Assembly: GCA_025716815.1 (NCBI GenBank)
Contig: JAIXMN010000014.1
Location: 558,001-622,000, forward strand
Source: Dichotomocladium elegans
Taxonomy: Eukaryota > Mucoromycota > Mucoromycetes > Mucorales > Lichtheimiaceae
DNA: 64,000 nt
Direction of reading: 5' to 3'
Part shown: in pieces, positions 9,697 through 22,812 of the stretch
Layout: every line of letters begins with the position of its first letter
Numbering within the stretch: position 1 is the first letter of the stretch
Position numbers and translations under genes: made by a program
Notes under the pieces: generated by a model
What the model was told of the DNA's origin: nothing
What the model saw: only the letters and a program-made list of their open reading frames with translations
The model's database searches: none

Positions 9697-12020
9697 TTCC
9701 TGCAAATAAGGGACCCTTCGCACCGTTTACGTAACGACGGGCTGGAATTTATGGAAACAGGGAAAAAAGAGTAAGCCCGCACCCTCTTTTTTCTCATTTT
9801 TGGCCAACTCCAGGGAAAAAAGAAAAAAAAAGTTCCTTTCTTCTTGTACGTCTTCAGAAGCCATGAGCTGGATTAGTCTACAATCAGAGCCTGTTTTTAC
9901 ACATGGATTCCGCTTCAGGGCTAAGACGACCCGCATAAAGGGTGATTCGCGCGCGCTTTCCCCCAGGGGAACAAACAACAATGGCAGCAGCTCGGAGAAC
10001 ACAATTCTCTCTCTCTCCGCATTGGTTGGGAAGATAACATTCCCAACCCAATTGGCGCACGTCGGGTCTTTGTCCAGTAAGGGCTAACTTTTTGATCTGT
10101 TCCTGAGGGAAGGGAAAACGGTGCGAACCCTTGATCGCATTCTTCCAGCTCCCCACGCACTCGCGGCAGAAGAAAGAGAAAGAAATCATAGACGTGTAAC
10201 GCTCTACCTCGTTTTTCTCGTGGTTGGCTACTATACCTGCAAAAGGTTTCTCTACGCACACACACACACACAAACCCTCTTGTGATCAGTGCAGACACTG
10301 GCGGACCGGAAGGGTAATCTTTACCTTGGGCCTGAACTCATGTCTTGCCCACTGCCGCTCTCCCCCACCCCCACTTGGGCGTTATTTAATTTCTGTTTCC
10401 GGGAAAGGTAATTCTGTGTTGCAAGAAGGTTGATCCCGCAAACTCATTCATGATTTCATTAACCTTCCCCCCACCCCCACTCGGCTCACACCAGGCGTAT
10501 CCAGATGTACATGTGGGTTGCTCACCACAGCAAAGACAAGGCACGAGCTGAACGCCCAGATTCAAGGGCTCCTTCATCAGGCGGTCCGGTATCCTTTTCT
10601 TTTTTTTTTTGGGACCTCTCTTCCATGGCTCATCAAGTATGGATGCGAGTGGTTCAACATATACGAAGGACCGAAGATGTTAGATCTTGAAGAAAAAGCC
10701 AAGTCGATCCCTATTTTTGGCGTCACGCGTAAAGATTATTGGGCAAAACCCAGACTACTATGCGAATTGATGCATATACTCGCCCTGAACTCAGCCTCTG
10801 TTGAGCAGCTGTGGTCGATTTGTCAAGCCATATTAAGACCATGCATGCAAGTACTGTAGAAAGCCTTCAATAGTCCTCGCCCACACGTACACACACACAC
10901 CCTTCCCTTCCACGCCCTCCATAATCCCACAACCATACCAGGCCTCTTTTTAAAAAAAAAAAACGGTCCCTTGAAGCGTGTCGTCGATCACAAAGAAGTC
11001 ATGGATGGTCTGTCCCTCTCCGTCAAGGCAATTGATTTCCCTGTCAACAGCAGAGCTTCAAGCAAGGTCATAAAAGGAGTGTCTCGGATGACCAGGACTA
11101 GGCTGCTGCTGCTGGTACGTGCAATCCTACTTGACCTTTGCGAGTGTGTGTCTGTGTGTGTAGGAAAGGATTGTTGCGGGGAGCGAAAACCGAAGGAGGC
11201 GGCGGTTCGGGCGGCGGGGCGGCGGGGCGGCGGGCGGCGGCAACGATGAGTGCTCTTTTTTGAAGACATGTGAGTTTTGAGCGCTCAGGGCAGAGGCGCG
11301 TACGCGGGCGTGGAACAACAACGAATACGCACGTGCAAATGATGTTCTTAGCAGGCGTGTGGTTGGGTGAAGGCAACGACAATAAGAGAAGGGACGGGGG
11401 GGGGAAATGCGTCAATGTTTGGCATGTGATATGGAATGGTACTTGCCCCATGACAAGGATGATGCGTAGTAGATTTCAACGAGCCCGGGCCAAACGAGGT
11501 TGGGAAACGGGGGACTATTTTTCGCACGCCCACATGATTGAAATGGAAACAAACGTGGCAGGGAATCGTCGCCATTGGCTGGCCTAGTTTCATGCGCAAC
11601 AGCGTCGGTCGAGCGCGGGGCGGGGAGCGGCGAGCGCGGGCGTTCTTTCAGCAAGATCGCTCCGGGGCGGGCCAAACAATCACATGCGGCTTTGGCGTCG
11701 GACACCATCGGGTCCGCAACCACCCTCAATGCGGGGATTCCCGCAGCGAACGAGTTCGCCTTCATAATTCCAGTCCCGCAAATGCACATGAAGACATACG
11801 CGTCGCTGTGGACCCGATCAAAATTCAACAACAACCCCCGGTCCTGTATAGATTGAAACAAAGAAAAGAAACGTCTTTTCTTTCATGAGCTTTTAATGGT
11901 TGGAGGGAGGGATCACAATATTGTATATACAGCAATGGAAATCGAGGGGAAAAGAAGAAGAAGAGGCGTGTGTGTTTTGTGTGAAACCCCCCCTTTTTTT
12001 GTTTTACGCTAGAAAGGCAC
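9697..12020. other. Spacer with doubtful coding-like pieces
   Basis: About 2.3 kb between the lactonase and GAPDH genes. It contains purine/pyrimidine runs, a CA-repeat near 10255-10272, a TG-rich run near 11145-11160, and a GGC-rich run at 11198-11244. Three stretches have long open frames without a recognised family (10518-10859 plus, 10971-11130 plus, 11575-11861 both strands); they are treated as observations. No complete gene could be built. Confidence 0.4.
10518..10859 (+). other. Coding-like segment, unassigned
   Basis: The segment 10518-10859 is open on the plus strand. It starts beside a good acceptor (CACCACAG), carries a donor-like GTATCC at about 10589 and a T-run followed by further open sequence, so it could be exons of a small spliced gene. 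The downstream part (SIPIFGVTRKDYWAKP) has a natural amino acid composition. I recognise no family and see no clear first exon, so this may be a degraded gene or a non-coding transcript. Confidence 0.25.
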
Positions 12021-13292
<1,272 letters not shown>

Positions 13293-13366
13293 TTTAGAAG
13301 ATAGCGAAGATGCGAAGAAGAAGAGTAAGGAGAGGGGACCGCGTCAGGCCCGGCATGATGCTTGAA

Positions 13367-13372
13367 TTTATA
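13367..13372 (-). promoter_or_regulatory. TATA box of the GAPDH gene
   Basis: TATAAA on the minus strand, 75 nt upstream of the GAPDH ATG at 13292, preceded by an A-run. Position and sequence fit a core promoter of a highly expressed gene. Confidence 0.6.
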
Positions 13373-14672
13373 TTTTTTTTGCGGGGTCACGTTCCATCAA
13401 GACGACGACGTCAGGACTCGCTAATTGACTCCGCCCCACTTGCCCATCAAAAAACACCGCTGATGAGATGATTACACACTGCACATCCGCGATTCATCGA
13501 ACCAATGCATGGTCGATTTAGACCGGGCCGTGGGGTGGAGTCATCTTAGCCATTCATCTATGTACGCACGCATAATGGAAAGACCACCAGGTCTCTCTCT
13601 CTCTCGTTTTTCCCTTCACCAATCCTCCCTCCGCCCCCCGAAACAACGAAAAGAAAAAAAACATGCGACTTTGTATATTTGTGCATGTGCCTCTCTCTCA
13701 TTTTCAGCATGGCCTGTGCCTAATGCTTTGGTCAAGCGACGGCAGCTGTCATTCATCGAATGGCATAAATGGAAAAATAGAGCGGGGGAAGCTGGGAAAG
13801 CGACTGTAACGAGCGGGAAACTTTGGTTTCCCGCAGTTCATCGAGATATGAAGACGCGCATCAGCCTAGTTCTTTTGCGAAATTGTTTGGGGGGGGGGAT
13901 AGAGGAAGATGTCTCGCGATCACTCGGGAATGGGACGAGGAGAACGTGTTTTATACGTTTGTGTCAAGGCAACTCAACAACCGGGGAACTATGCATCTCT
14001 CAATTGCCCCTCCAACATACACGCACGCAGAGAAGGTTTTGTCTTATCGATGATCCTAGCATCTGTAACCAATCATCGCACAAGGACCCGGCCAATTTGT
14101 TCATTCTGTCGCGCAGGGCAAATCAACTCGTCCCCCCCCCCAACCCTAGGATGAATAAATCGAATCAGCCAGGGAAGGAAAGAGACGGTTCGTCTCAATT
14201 GACCAACCCCCGCATAGAGGTCAAGCTAAAGAATGGTGGTACAATTAACGATGCAACTAACGCATCAATACCCGTAAAACTCCAGGCCATCTCACATACA
14301 GATACATGGAGAAAGATCTATTCATAAACGCCTCATTTTAACCGGATGCATCAGCTACAAAGTGCGATCCACGACTGGCGTCAAGGCCGTGATTCATTCA
14401 ATCAGGGAAAGGATACGGAACTGGGACTAACGATCGAGTGCATGGTTCTGGTGCGGAGATGGATCACAGACTTCTTTTTCCCAATCAGGTTCGACACCCC
14501 GCATAGTAATAACGAACGATCTCGCTACTCATTCACCTGGTCCTGTTTCAGGCGAAAATTAGCCATGGAGGCACAGGTTATCTCCACGCCTAGCTTGATT
14601 CTTCTCTTCGGTCCTTGCCTTTATTTTTTTTTTATCAGCACCTCTGTTGCTACTGGCTAAGATTTGGCTGGC

Positions 14673-14679
14673 TATAAAT
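14673..14679 (+). promoter_or_regulatory. TATA box before CT-rich leader
   Basis: TATAAAT on the plus strand, followed about 23 nt later by a CT microsatellite (14702-14723) and pyrimidine-rich sequence, then an ATG at 14765. The same order (TATA, pyrimidine-rich start region, A-rich sequence before ATG) is seen at strong fungal promoters. Confidence 0.5.
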
Positions 14680-14701
14680 TGCATATCAGCCTTTTTCATT
14701 T

Positions 14702-14723
14702 TCTCTCTCTCTCTCTCTCTCTC
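14702..14723 (+). repeat. CT dinucleotide microsatellite
   Basis: Eleven CT/TC units in a row within the probable 5' leader of the small ORF at 14765-14890. Confidence 0.85.
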
Positions 14724-14764
14724 GCTTCTCTCACTATTTGGTTTCTCTGCGCTTTCGACAAAAA

Positions 14765-14890
14765 ATGCTAGATCACTGGGCTCTTAAATCCGCAAACAAC
14801 GTGCGCCCAGTCCACGCCAATTATTGTTTACTTCACAGAACGTATTATTCAACAACGTGGTGTCCGAACTGCGGACAAGATCTCAAATGA
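14765..14890 (+). CDS. Small ORF with zinc-ribbon-like CxxH ... CxxC motif
   Basis: A 41-codon ORF (ATG at 14765, TGA at 14888-14890) behind a TATA box and CT-rich leader. The peptide contains Cys21-x2-His24 and, eight residues later, Cys33-x2-Cys36 (TTWCPNCGQDL), a spacing that could bind one zinc ion. I know no family of this length, and it may be the first exon of a broken gene or the remains of a retroelement end region. The promoter-like context is the main support; there is no homology support. Confidence 0.35.
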   Translation: MLDHWALKSANNVRPVHANYCLLHRTYYSTTWCPNCGQDLK

Positions 14891-16630
14891 AAAAGTTACA
14901 ACTGCTGTTTACTCACTAGAGAGACTGACGAAGAAGGTATTACGGCAGCACACACGGACCATCTTGTTCTCCGTTGCATACTCATTGAAAGAAAGTGAAC
15001 ATATCCATATTGGTACATCATATGCTATGGATAATCTATATACGCTAGTTTTCCGGAAAGTAAATTCGTCCTGGTGGAAAAACCGATTCACCCTGATGAC
15101 AAGACCAATAGTCTTTTCTTAGAGATGGGCTACTTCTGAAGCTGAGGAAGAAAGTAAAGTAAATATCTACCTGATGAGTAATGTTCCTCGGAGGAACGTA
15201 GCCATGGCGCCCGATTGCCCACACAATTGCGGAGACGGCTTGAAGAGAATGAGGGCGTTGAGAATGAGGCGTCAACGTTCGTGTTGACGAAGAGAATCGG
15301 CCCTCTCTCTCTCTCCCATTACTCTAAACAGAACAGAAAGTAGCTCAAATGTTTCGTCGAATACTGCACCCTAGTGATGGTTGTAAGGAAGAATAGATAG
15401 GCATGAAGGCTGTTTTAAGAGACAACACCGCACGCTTCTTGCTTCATATGCGAGTGCGCAACAGCCAGAAGATGCGCCAATGGGTCCGAGAAGATCGAGG
15501 AAACGCCTGTAGTACCCGCGCTAGACCGGAGCAACGTACGATCGCGACCAGAAAAAAAAAGAGGGGGAGGTGACATTCAATGAATTGAATGGAATACAAC
15601 CTGGTCGTTAATGGCAAAGTGTGGTTTCGTTGAACGTAATTTGCCTATTAAGAAAAAAGGCGACCTTCGTGCTCTCTTAATGCTTTCTAGTTCTTTGATG
15701 GTCTGGACATTGATAGCGCCTCTCTTTGTTTATTATTATTTTCCATCACTATCCTTTGCACCGGCATGAGGCTGCAGTATCAAAGGTCCCATGTTCTATG
15801 CTCTTTTTCTTTTTGGGCGCATATGATACAGGGGCCGCTCCGGGAGGGGTTGTGCGTCGATGTGCGACTATACAAAACAGACTTTATCCACTTTCTGCCG
15901 ATCTCTTTCAGATCCGGGCATACATCTATCGCAGATCAAAGTCATGGAGACCTGCAACTGTCGAAATACCTGAGGCGACACTAGTAGTATTTTTAAGATA
16001 TAGGTGCCATAGATGGATGGGTTTCTTCGCGCTGGAACGTACTTGACCTTTTTATTGCGTAAGAAATAAAACTAAGTACAGCAGCGAGGAAATGATGATT
16101 CTATTTCCATTGCGCAACATGAACGGGCGTCTTCTCTCTCCGTGTGTTTGTTTGTACAGGCCCAAAACATGTTCGAGGCAAAAAGTGACTTTTTGTTTGG
16201 ACATGTATTGCCTTGTTTGGCTGATGCGCAGCAGAACGAACCAGCGGGTGCCATCAGTGAATCGCTACTTTGCGCCAAAGAGAACTATCAAAATCCGGCT
16301 ACTCATGCGTCGACCATGGATATGCTATGTATCACAGACAGATTTAGTTTCGGAAGAATCCCATTCAACCGGAGCCGACTTCCGGCATTCTCAAAGACTC
16401 TTTCGCTATCCTGTCCATCTGTCCAAGTATATGGGCATGATGTTTGAAGGTAAAAGGGTTTACGCATCGAGAGCGAGCCGATCCATGCAACCTGGGCAAC
16501 TTTCTCTCGCGCGCATTTTCGCGTGCATATAGCCGATTGCCTCTTTGGCGCGCACATTGTGAGTAGATCTATTCCTGTAGAGCTGGAGAAGAACGAGAAG
16601 CAGCGAGTTTTATTTGATACGATTACAGTT

Positions 16631-17192
16631 TTAGTCAAAGAGACCGAAGCCCATGTCATCATCGGATTCTTCAGCCTCCTCTTCCTTCTTCTCTTCTTCA
16701 GCCGGAGCAGCGCCAGCGGCGGCACCGGCGGCAGCACCAGCAGCACCGGCGGCACCGGCGGGAGCGGCGCCAGGGGCACTGAAACCAGCCAAGAGGGCCT
16801 TGAGGTCCTGGCCTTCCAAAGCCTTGGCGAAAATGGAGAACCAGACGCTATCGACGGTGATACCAGCCTTGCTGACCAAGGTCTTCAAGTTCTCGGCCTA
16901 AGGGCGAAAGAATGAACATCAATTTTTTTGGCGAGTGCGGACGCGCGAAAGGGATGAGAGAGCAAGTGAGGGGATGCAGAGAGTAAGTAATCAGTGACAT
17001 GACTCTATATGAATGTGTGCGCGGGGGTTGCACACACACACGCATCGCCATGCGCTCTCGTGCGTGCATTTCCCATGAGAGCACCCACAGGGAAAATTAA
17101 ATCCCCTTGTCGAATTTACGTACAGAGATATCAACGTTTCCATCCTCAAGGATGAGAGCGGCGTAGACAACGGCGAGTTCAGCAGTCGACAT
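16631..17192 (-). CDS. RPP1: 60S acidic ribosomal protein P1
   Basis: Lateral-stalk protein of the large ribosomal subunit that recruits elongation factors. Two exons, 17192-17124 (23 codons, [17 protein letters not shown]) and 16897-16631, give 111 aa, a typical length. The order is an N-terminal helical dimerisation domain, a long Ala/Gly hinge (about residues 65-92), a charged [15 protein letters not shown] stretch and the invariant P-protein tail [10 protein letters not shown]. The 226-nt intron is long for this window. The start Met-Ser-Thr-Ala-Glu-Leu matches P1 rather than P2 or P0. Confidence 0.97.
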
Positions 17193-19386
17193 GGTGATGG
17201 ATGGATGGATGCTGTCTGCAAAGAGAGGGAGGCGGAGGGGGGACCTAACGAGCGGGTCGCAAATGAACTTCTCTACAGTGGCCTCACGCCACCGTCACCC
17301 CCCAAAAAAATACCCGCGGCCCAAACACTCCCCCCCCCCAACCTCTCTGCCAAGCTTCTGCAACACAAATGGGCACGAAAGCAGGACGGCGGAGTTCAAC
17401 CGAGAATGCATCTACATGATGTGCCAAGGGCGTTTAGCGATGAGTTTGGGTTCTTGTTTTCTTCTTTGAAAAGATCAGAGTCCTGGCTAATGAAGAGAAC
17501 CCATGATTCCAGATATCGCCGCGATTTTCATAATTCCGAATCAATAGCATGCACATTTCGCTGAATGGAAGTCGACATGTCACCCAATCTAGTAGCCTGC
17601 GGACCTGTCGGTCGTTCTCGGTAGACTTTCAACCTTCCGAAATGAGCTTCAATTCTTTAGGTAAGACGGGGAGATACTTGTTTATTGAGGATCGCGGTTG
17701 CCCCAAATATGCAGACTATGCCGTTATGCACAGCATCACCTAGTGGTGAATGTCGCATGGTAAAAGAAGGATATGATCGGCCACTGTTCTCTTGCAGTGC
17801 TAATCCCCGTGTTCTCATCCAGTATGACTATCATCATACTAGATCTTTTTATCTACGTACTGATACGACAACTTGTTGTGGAAAATACAAGCAAGTAGCA
17901 CCAACATACCCAACAAATGGAGAAAAGAGGGCCTACATGCTTGTGCGCTGTCCTCGATTAGCCCATGCCTTCTGTCCCCTTGAAATTGACTCGGTATGAG
18001 TCTTTACTTTTCAACAAAACGCTGAAAAAAAAAAAAGACACCTTTAGCACCCAGCGGGACTGGTGGATGTTTATAAACGTTGGTCGCCATCTTGGAGGGC
18101 CCATGAATTGTCCCCATCCCGCCTCGAGGACCTGTATCATTCACACCTCAACGGTTTTTGCTTCCGGATCCATGCCTATTTGTCTCATCCATAGGATACT
18201 CATCCGGATCATGGACCGCCGTTCTTTCTTTGATATTAGGTTGATGGAAAGTTATCAAATGAGGTATTCGCTTGATGTTTTCCAGCATATCCACCTTCCC
18301 CCTGTCTTCCATCATCAACAGAAGGAGGTGCTACATATGGCTCTGTGTGAGTGTGGGAGGGGGGCGGTATGCAAGAGCATTGTATATGAGCGACTGGTCC
18401 AAGGCCCTGGTCTTCATGATCTTGATAACAGCTGATAAAGATCTGATTATCTACATTTTTGTTCTCGCTTTTATCGTGATCATGCTACGAGTGGCACAAT
18501 TGCTTTTCGGTTTGGTGAAGGGTGAGAAAGGAATTTAACTTTATACAGTAAGATGCTAGATGTTTATGTGCAATATACAGTGGGTGCGTATTGTTCAGTG
18601 CAACCGAGATGGATGGTGGTCGTTCGTGGGGAATAATTTCTCATGGAAAACAGGAGAGGTCGAGATTTTATGATCATAAGCATTCGGAAGACGACCAAAG
18701 CGACGGACACCAGGGAAATCGTGTCGTTCAGGGCGGCTGTAGCCTAAGCGCGGGTAATTGTTGTGGGCATCTGCTTGGAGACATCCATCAGAACAGTAGA
18801 GCGCAGTCTACACAGACCATCAGACAAAAGTGGCAGGACCAGGAGAAAGAAGCGAACACGCACATGGGCAGTATGGCTTACTGAACGCGGTTGGATGGCA
18901 TTATCACAGAAAATACACCAATTAAGATCACTCATGATTGCGTATTGACACAAGATAGGTGTTTCCAGATGGCGGGAGACTGAGGCGAAGAAGACATGGC
19001 TTTCGTTTTATAGGTTCGTGATGCATACATGGCATCGATCTGATAGTGCGCGCAGCAAAGAGATCTTATCAGGATTATCACTGATAGGCTGGAGAAGAAA
19101 GCGCTTACTAGCAACCCGCTAATTCCTTGTATGAAAGGGACATAGGTTATATTCCAAAATCGTTTGCCCAGAAATCTTTACGCATGCAAGGAAAGATGTC
19201 GCACGAAAAAAAAAAACTTTCGCTTCATACACATTTACAATCTGAAATGATCGATTTTATTTTTTTTACCAAGATGGTCAAGTTCATATCGTTGATAAAG
19301 AAATGTACTCTCTGCAATCATTTGCTCTCGCGCTGAATATCTGCGTAGCATATCTTGAAGAGACAACTCTGATCTTACTACCACAA
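17193..19386. other. Spacer, no gene seen
   Basis: About 2.2 kb between the P1 gene and the first transposon relic. Short open frames on both strands lack conserved domains, splice patterns or codon bias. Its right end may include the undetermined 5' end of the transposon. Confidence 0.45.
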
Positions 19387-20332
19387 ATATTCCCAAGAGA
19401 AAGGATACATGCATTCAGATGAAAGAAGCGGCAATCAAGCACGGTTACATAGTGTACACTGACCAAGACAAGGTCTGATTTTTCAAAACTGACGTTTGAG
19501 AACATCTTGAGTGCATCCAATGCTAGGGATCCATGTTCGTTCGGCCCAGCGGCGGGCATTACAGTACGAGAAGGACTCTGACCGCATCTTTAAGAAACCT
19601 AGCGCGAGGGGACGTTGGCCTATTCTCAATGAAGAGCATAAGAGCTTTATTTCAGAATGTGTTGATGAGAATCCATGCATTGTCCTAGAGCAGCTGATGG
19701 AGCAACTGCTTCAAACATTTGAGGGTCTCAAGTATCTAAAACAACGCTCCACCAATGTATGAGAAACGAATGCAACTTGGCATTGAAAATGGCTTGGTTT
19801 CAGCCTGTAGACAGGAATAGTGCTGCGAAGACCCAAGAGCGCCTTGGCTGGGTGCGCAGATGGGACAGGATCGGCATTGATTTTAGAAAAGAAAAATGTG
19901 CTTTTCCTTGACGAGTTCAGGATTCCATACTGATATGAAACGCAGCATGGCATGGTCCAAGAATGGGACCCCTGCGGTGGTAACAATACCAAAGACAGCC
20001 ACAATCTTGGGAACAGTCTCAGCATCAGGCATGATTAAATCAAGAAAAGAAAGAGGGCAGGGTCGATTTGAAGTTACGAGCAACTGGACATGATCTCAGC
20101 TTCCTCAAAGGCTACGATGGACGAGATGGATGATGATGCACGTATCCATAAAACTGAGGATAGCTCTAAATACATCGAGTGTCGAGGTTATCGATGTGCT
20201 TATCTTCCACCCTGCTCGCCTGAAGTCAATCCCGATTGAGCAGTTTTGGTCAGCTGTCAACAGCAATAGGTTTACCCTTGTTCCATTCTGCAACCTTCTA
20301 ATACTCCGGATCCGCTGTAGATAATGGGTATC
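19387..20332 (+). pseudogene. Decayed Tc1/mariner-type transposase (copy 1)
   Basis: Plus-strand relic of a DDE transposase. Recognisable pieces in order: an N-terminal segment (IPKRKDTCIQMKEAA) at 19387; a helix-turn-helix region with ILNEEHKSFISECVDENP near 19623; the DDE-domain block GFHTDMKRSMAWSKNGTPAVV near 19922-19980; and the C-terminal RGYRCAYLPP ... SIPIEQFWS block near 20188-20250, typical of Tc1-like elements. Frameshifts separate the blocks and stop codons interrupt each frame, so no functional protein can be made. Terminal inverted repeats were not identified, so the element ends are unknown. Two more relics of the same family lie at 49.1-50.0 and 51.9-52.3 kb. Confidence 0.85.
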
Positions 20333-21419
20333 GGCCCGACTCAAGTGTCTCGAGAGGAAAGGATATGGGCTTTGGGTGGGACCATGGTTTGGCTGCCAGC
20401 CGCGCAGGTCTCCCACCATGGCTTCGTCGAGGTGCTTTGGTCCGCCGTCGTCCCTCCTTGTTCCGCCATTGTTACTGTACTGGTACGCTTAGCTACCTTT
20501 GGGGTAAATGAGAAAATAAGAAGGCGGCTGATTTTTTCTGTAGACTGAGGGGTCTGTTTCCGGCCTTCATATGCGTGATAACTTTCCTTCCTTACGACAT
20601 TTATGATGTCCGGATTTCATGTAGAGCACACACTTTTTGCTCCGGATGGGAACTTGAGCAGGAGACTTTTACGTTTGTCACCGCTATTTTTTGGTCCATG
20701 ATGTTCGCCTGAAACGCTGTGGGATATCAATCTGTTGTCCCACCTCTGAGGGGACTTGCCCTACAGCATCATGGCCGTGGGAATCCCTCTCTCTCGATGC
20801 ACTGGCCCACTGGATCGTGGGAAACCCTTCTTGGTCAGCTGGCATAGTACGTACCATCCTTTGCCGTGTTAATGCAAGTCTCGCACTCTCTTTCGACCAT
20901 AGCAGTAGCATCAGCATCCCTTTGCTGCTAGATCAGATGAGACGCCGGGATCGATAGAGGGATTGTGGCCCCTCCTCCTTTTTACACCGTAAGATGCATG
21001 TTAGCTCGATCCGCGGTTGGGACCGATTTGAACATCCCATGCAGATATTTTGTCAGGGGCGACCCATCCTATTGGCTGCTCTGAAATGCGCCTCGCCCTA
21101 CATCCACACCACCCAAAGACGAATTTGATAAGCCGACACCATCGAACGGATATTTTATTATTAAAAAAAATCATCCATCCTTGTGTTGGACGATGTTGAA
21201 TCGTATTTACAGAGAAAGAATATATCTAACAATGAAGAAGAAGAAGAAAAAGAAGAGGAGGAAAAGAGGGAAGCGTAGATGTACGGGAGGCAAGACGGAT
21301 TAAAGAAGGAACTTTTACAAAAAGAAGAATGAGTATCTAGTTTGTTGAAAACATGTGGAATAAAGTAGTTAGCGTGAGCGCAGAGTGATTGCCCTCCACC
21401 TAAGAGAAACAAGGGACTC
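20333..21419. other. Spacer, no gene seen
   Basis: About 1.1 kb between transposon copy 1 and the 3' end of the SAM synthetase gene. It may contain the 3' end of the transposon. A purine-rich stretch (GAAGAAGAAG) at 21233-21262 lies in the probable 3' UTR region of the SAM synthetase gene. Confidence 0.45.
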
Positions 21420-22812
21420 TTAGAACTTGAGTTCCTTGGGCTGCTCCCAGGAGAACTCGTCACGGCCAAAGTGACCATAGGCGGCGGTCTTCTGGTAAAT
21501 GGGCTTGAAAAGATCAAGCTCCTTCACAATCACACCAGGACGCAAGTCGAAATTCTTGCGGATGATCTCGACAAGCTCGAGATCAGGCTTGGCGCCGGTG
21601 CCGTAGGTATCGACGAAGATGGACAAGGGCTCGGCGACGCCAATGGCATAGGAGAGCTGGACAAGAGCGCGACGGGCGAGCTTGGCCTTGACGAGGGACT
21701 TGGCGATCCAGCGGGCGGTGTAGGCAGCAGAACGATCGACCTTGGACCAATCCTTGCCGGAGAAAGCACCACCACCATGAGCACCCCAGCCACCGTAGGT
21801 GTCGACGATGATCTTGCGACCGGTCAAACCGGCATCACCCTGGGGACCACCGATGATGAACTTGCCAGAGGGCTGCAAGTGATAGATGGTGTTCTTCAAG
21901 AGGTTAGCGGGGATGACGGGCTTGATGACATGCTCCATCAAGGCCTTGCGAAGGGCCTCGGTCTCGATGGTCTCGGCATGCTGCACCGAGATGACGACGG
22001 TGTCGACACGGAGAGGGGTCACGGAACCATCGGCCTCCTTGCGGTACTCAATGGTGACCTGGGTCTTGGAGTCGGGACGGAGCCAGCCAAGGGTGCCGTC
22101 GCGGCGGAGATCGGCCATGCGCTTGTTGAGCTTGTGGGCGAGGATGACCGTCATGGGCATCATCTCGGGGGTCTCATCGGAAGCATAGCTATTGGTAAAC
22201 AGAAGAAAAAGGAATTGTTTGGAATCAATAAAATGATCATACGCGCACATTCTTTCCCACAATCACACCCAATCCTAGTACTACCCACTTACCCAAACAT
22301 GATACCCTGATCACCCGCACCAATATCCTCAATGTTGAAGGACTTTTGAACAAGACCCTGAGAAATATCGGGCGACTGCTGCTCGATGGCGACCAAGACA
22401 TTGCAGGTCTTGTAATCGAAACCCTTTGAGGAGTCATCGTAACCGATCTGCTTGATAGTGTTACGGATGATCTTTTGGTAGTCCAACTGGGCCTTGGTGG
22501 TGATCTCACCGAACACCATGATCATGCCCGTCTTGGCTGCAGTCTCGCAAGCAACCTTCGACAAGGGATCCTGAGCCAGGCAGGCGTCGAGGATAGCATC
22601 AGAGACTTGGTCGCAGATCTTGTCTACACGACGAAAGCAAAAGAGCGAGGGTCAGGTACCAGCCACATGGAGAGAGAAAAAATAAAAGAATTGCATGGCT
22701 TTGGAAATAGGCAAGGAAAAAATAAAACTAAAACAAAGCTTGCATCAAAAAGGAACATACCAGGGTGGCCTTCGCCGACGGACTCAGAGGTGAAGAGGAA
22801 GGTGTCGCTCAT
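21420..22812 (-). CDS. SAM1: S-adenosylmethionine synthetase
   Basis: Makes S-adenosylmethionine from methionine and ATP in the cytosol. Three exons on the minus strand, 22812-22761, 22623-22293 and 22188-21420, join in frame to 383 aa, matching the family. Key motifs: [10 protein letters not shown] (split by intron 1), the signature [12 protein letters not shown] (split by intron 2), and GGGAFSGKD. Introns of 137 and 104 nt have GT-AG ends. Third codon positions are mostly C or G, as in GAPDH, pointing to high expression. A TA-rich TTTAAATAA lies about 50 nt upstream of the ATG. Confidence 0.98.

Larger units (their letters stand above)
13373..16630. other. Long spacer; one small ORF with promoter, otherwise nothing clear
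   Basis: About 3.3 kb between GAPDH and the P1 gene. A 272-codon open frame at 13509-14327 on the plus strand has no domain and skewed composition, and is judged accidental. The one notable element is the TATA / CT-leader / 41-codon ORF at 14673-14890, listed separately. Poly-G, poly-C and CT runs are frequent. Confidence 0.45.

Noticed and set aside
11412..11861. Ribose-5-phosphate isomerase B (RpiB) gene on the minus strand
   Set aside because: Only a CGTG tetrad matches; the catalytic and HNDAN-type motifs of the family are missing, so the name is not justified.
13509..14327. A 272-codon open frame upstream of GAPDH
   Set aside because: No conserved motif, runs of low-complexity residues, and no promoter or splice signals; probably chance.
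21471..22310. A 279-codon open frame on the plus strand opposite SAM synthetase
   Set aside because: It is the antisense shadow of a strongly codon-biased gene; no domain and acidic/Gly-rich composition typical of such shadows.
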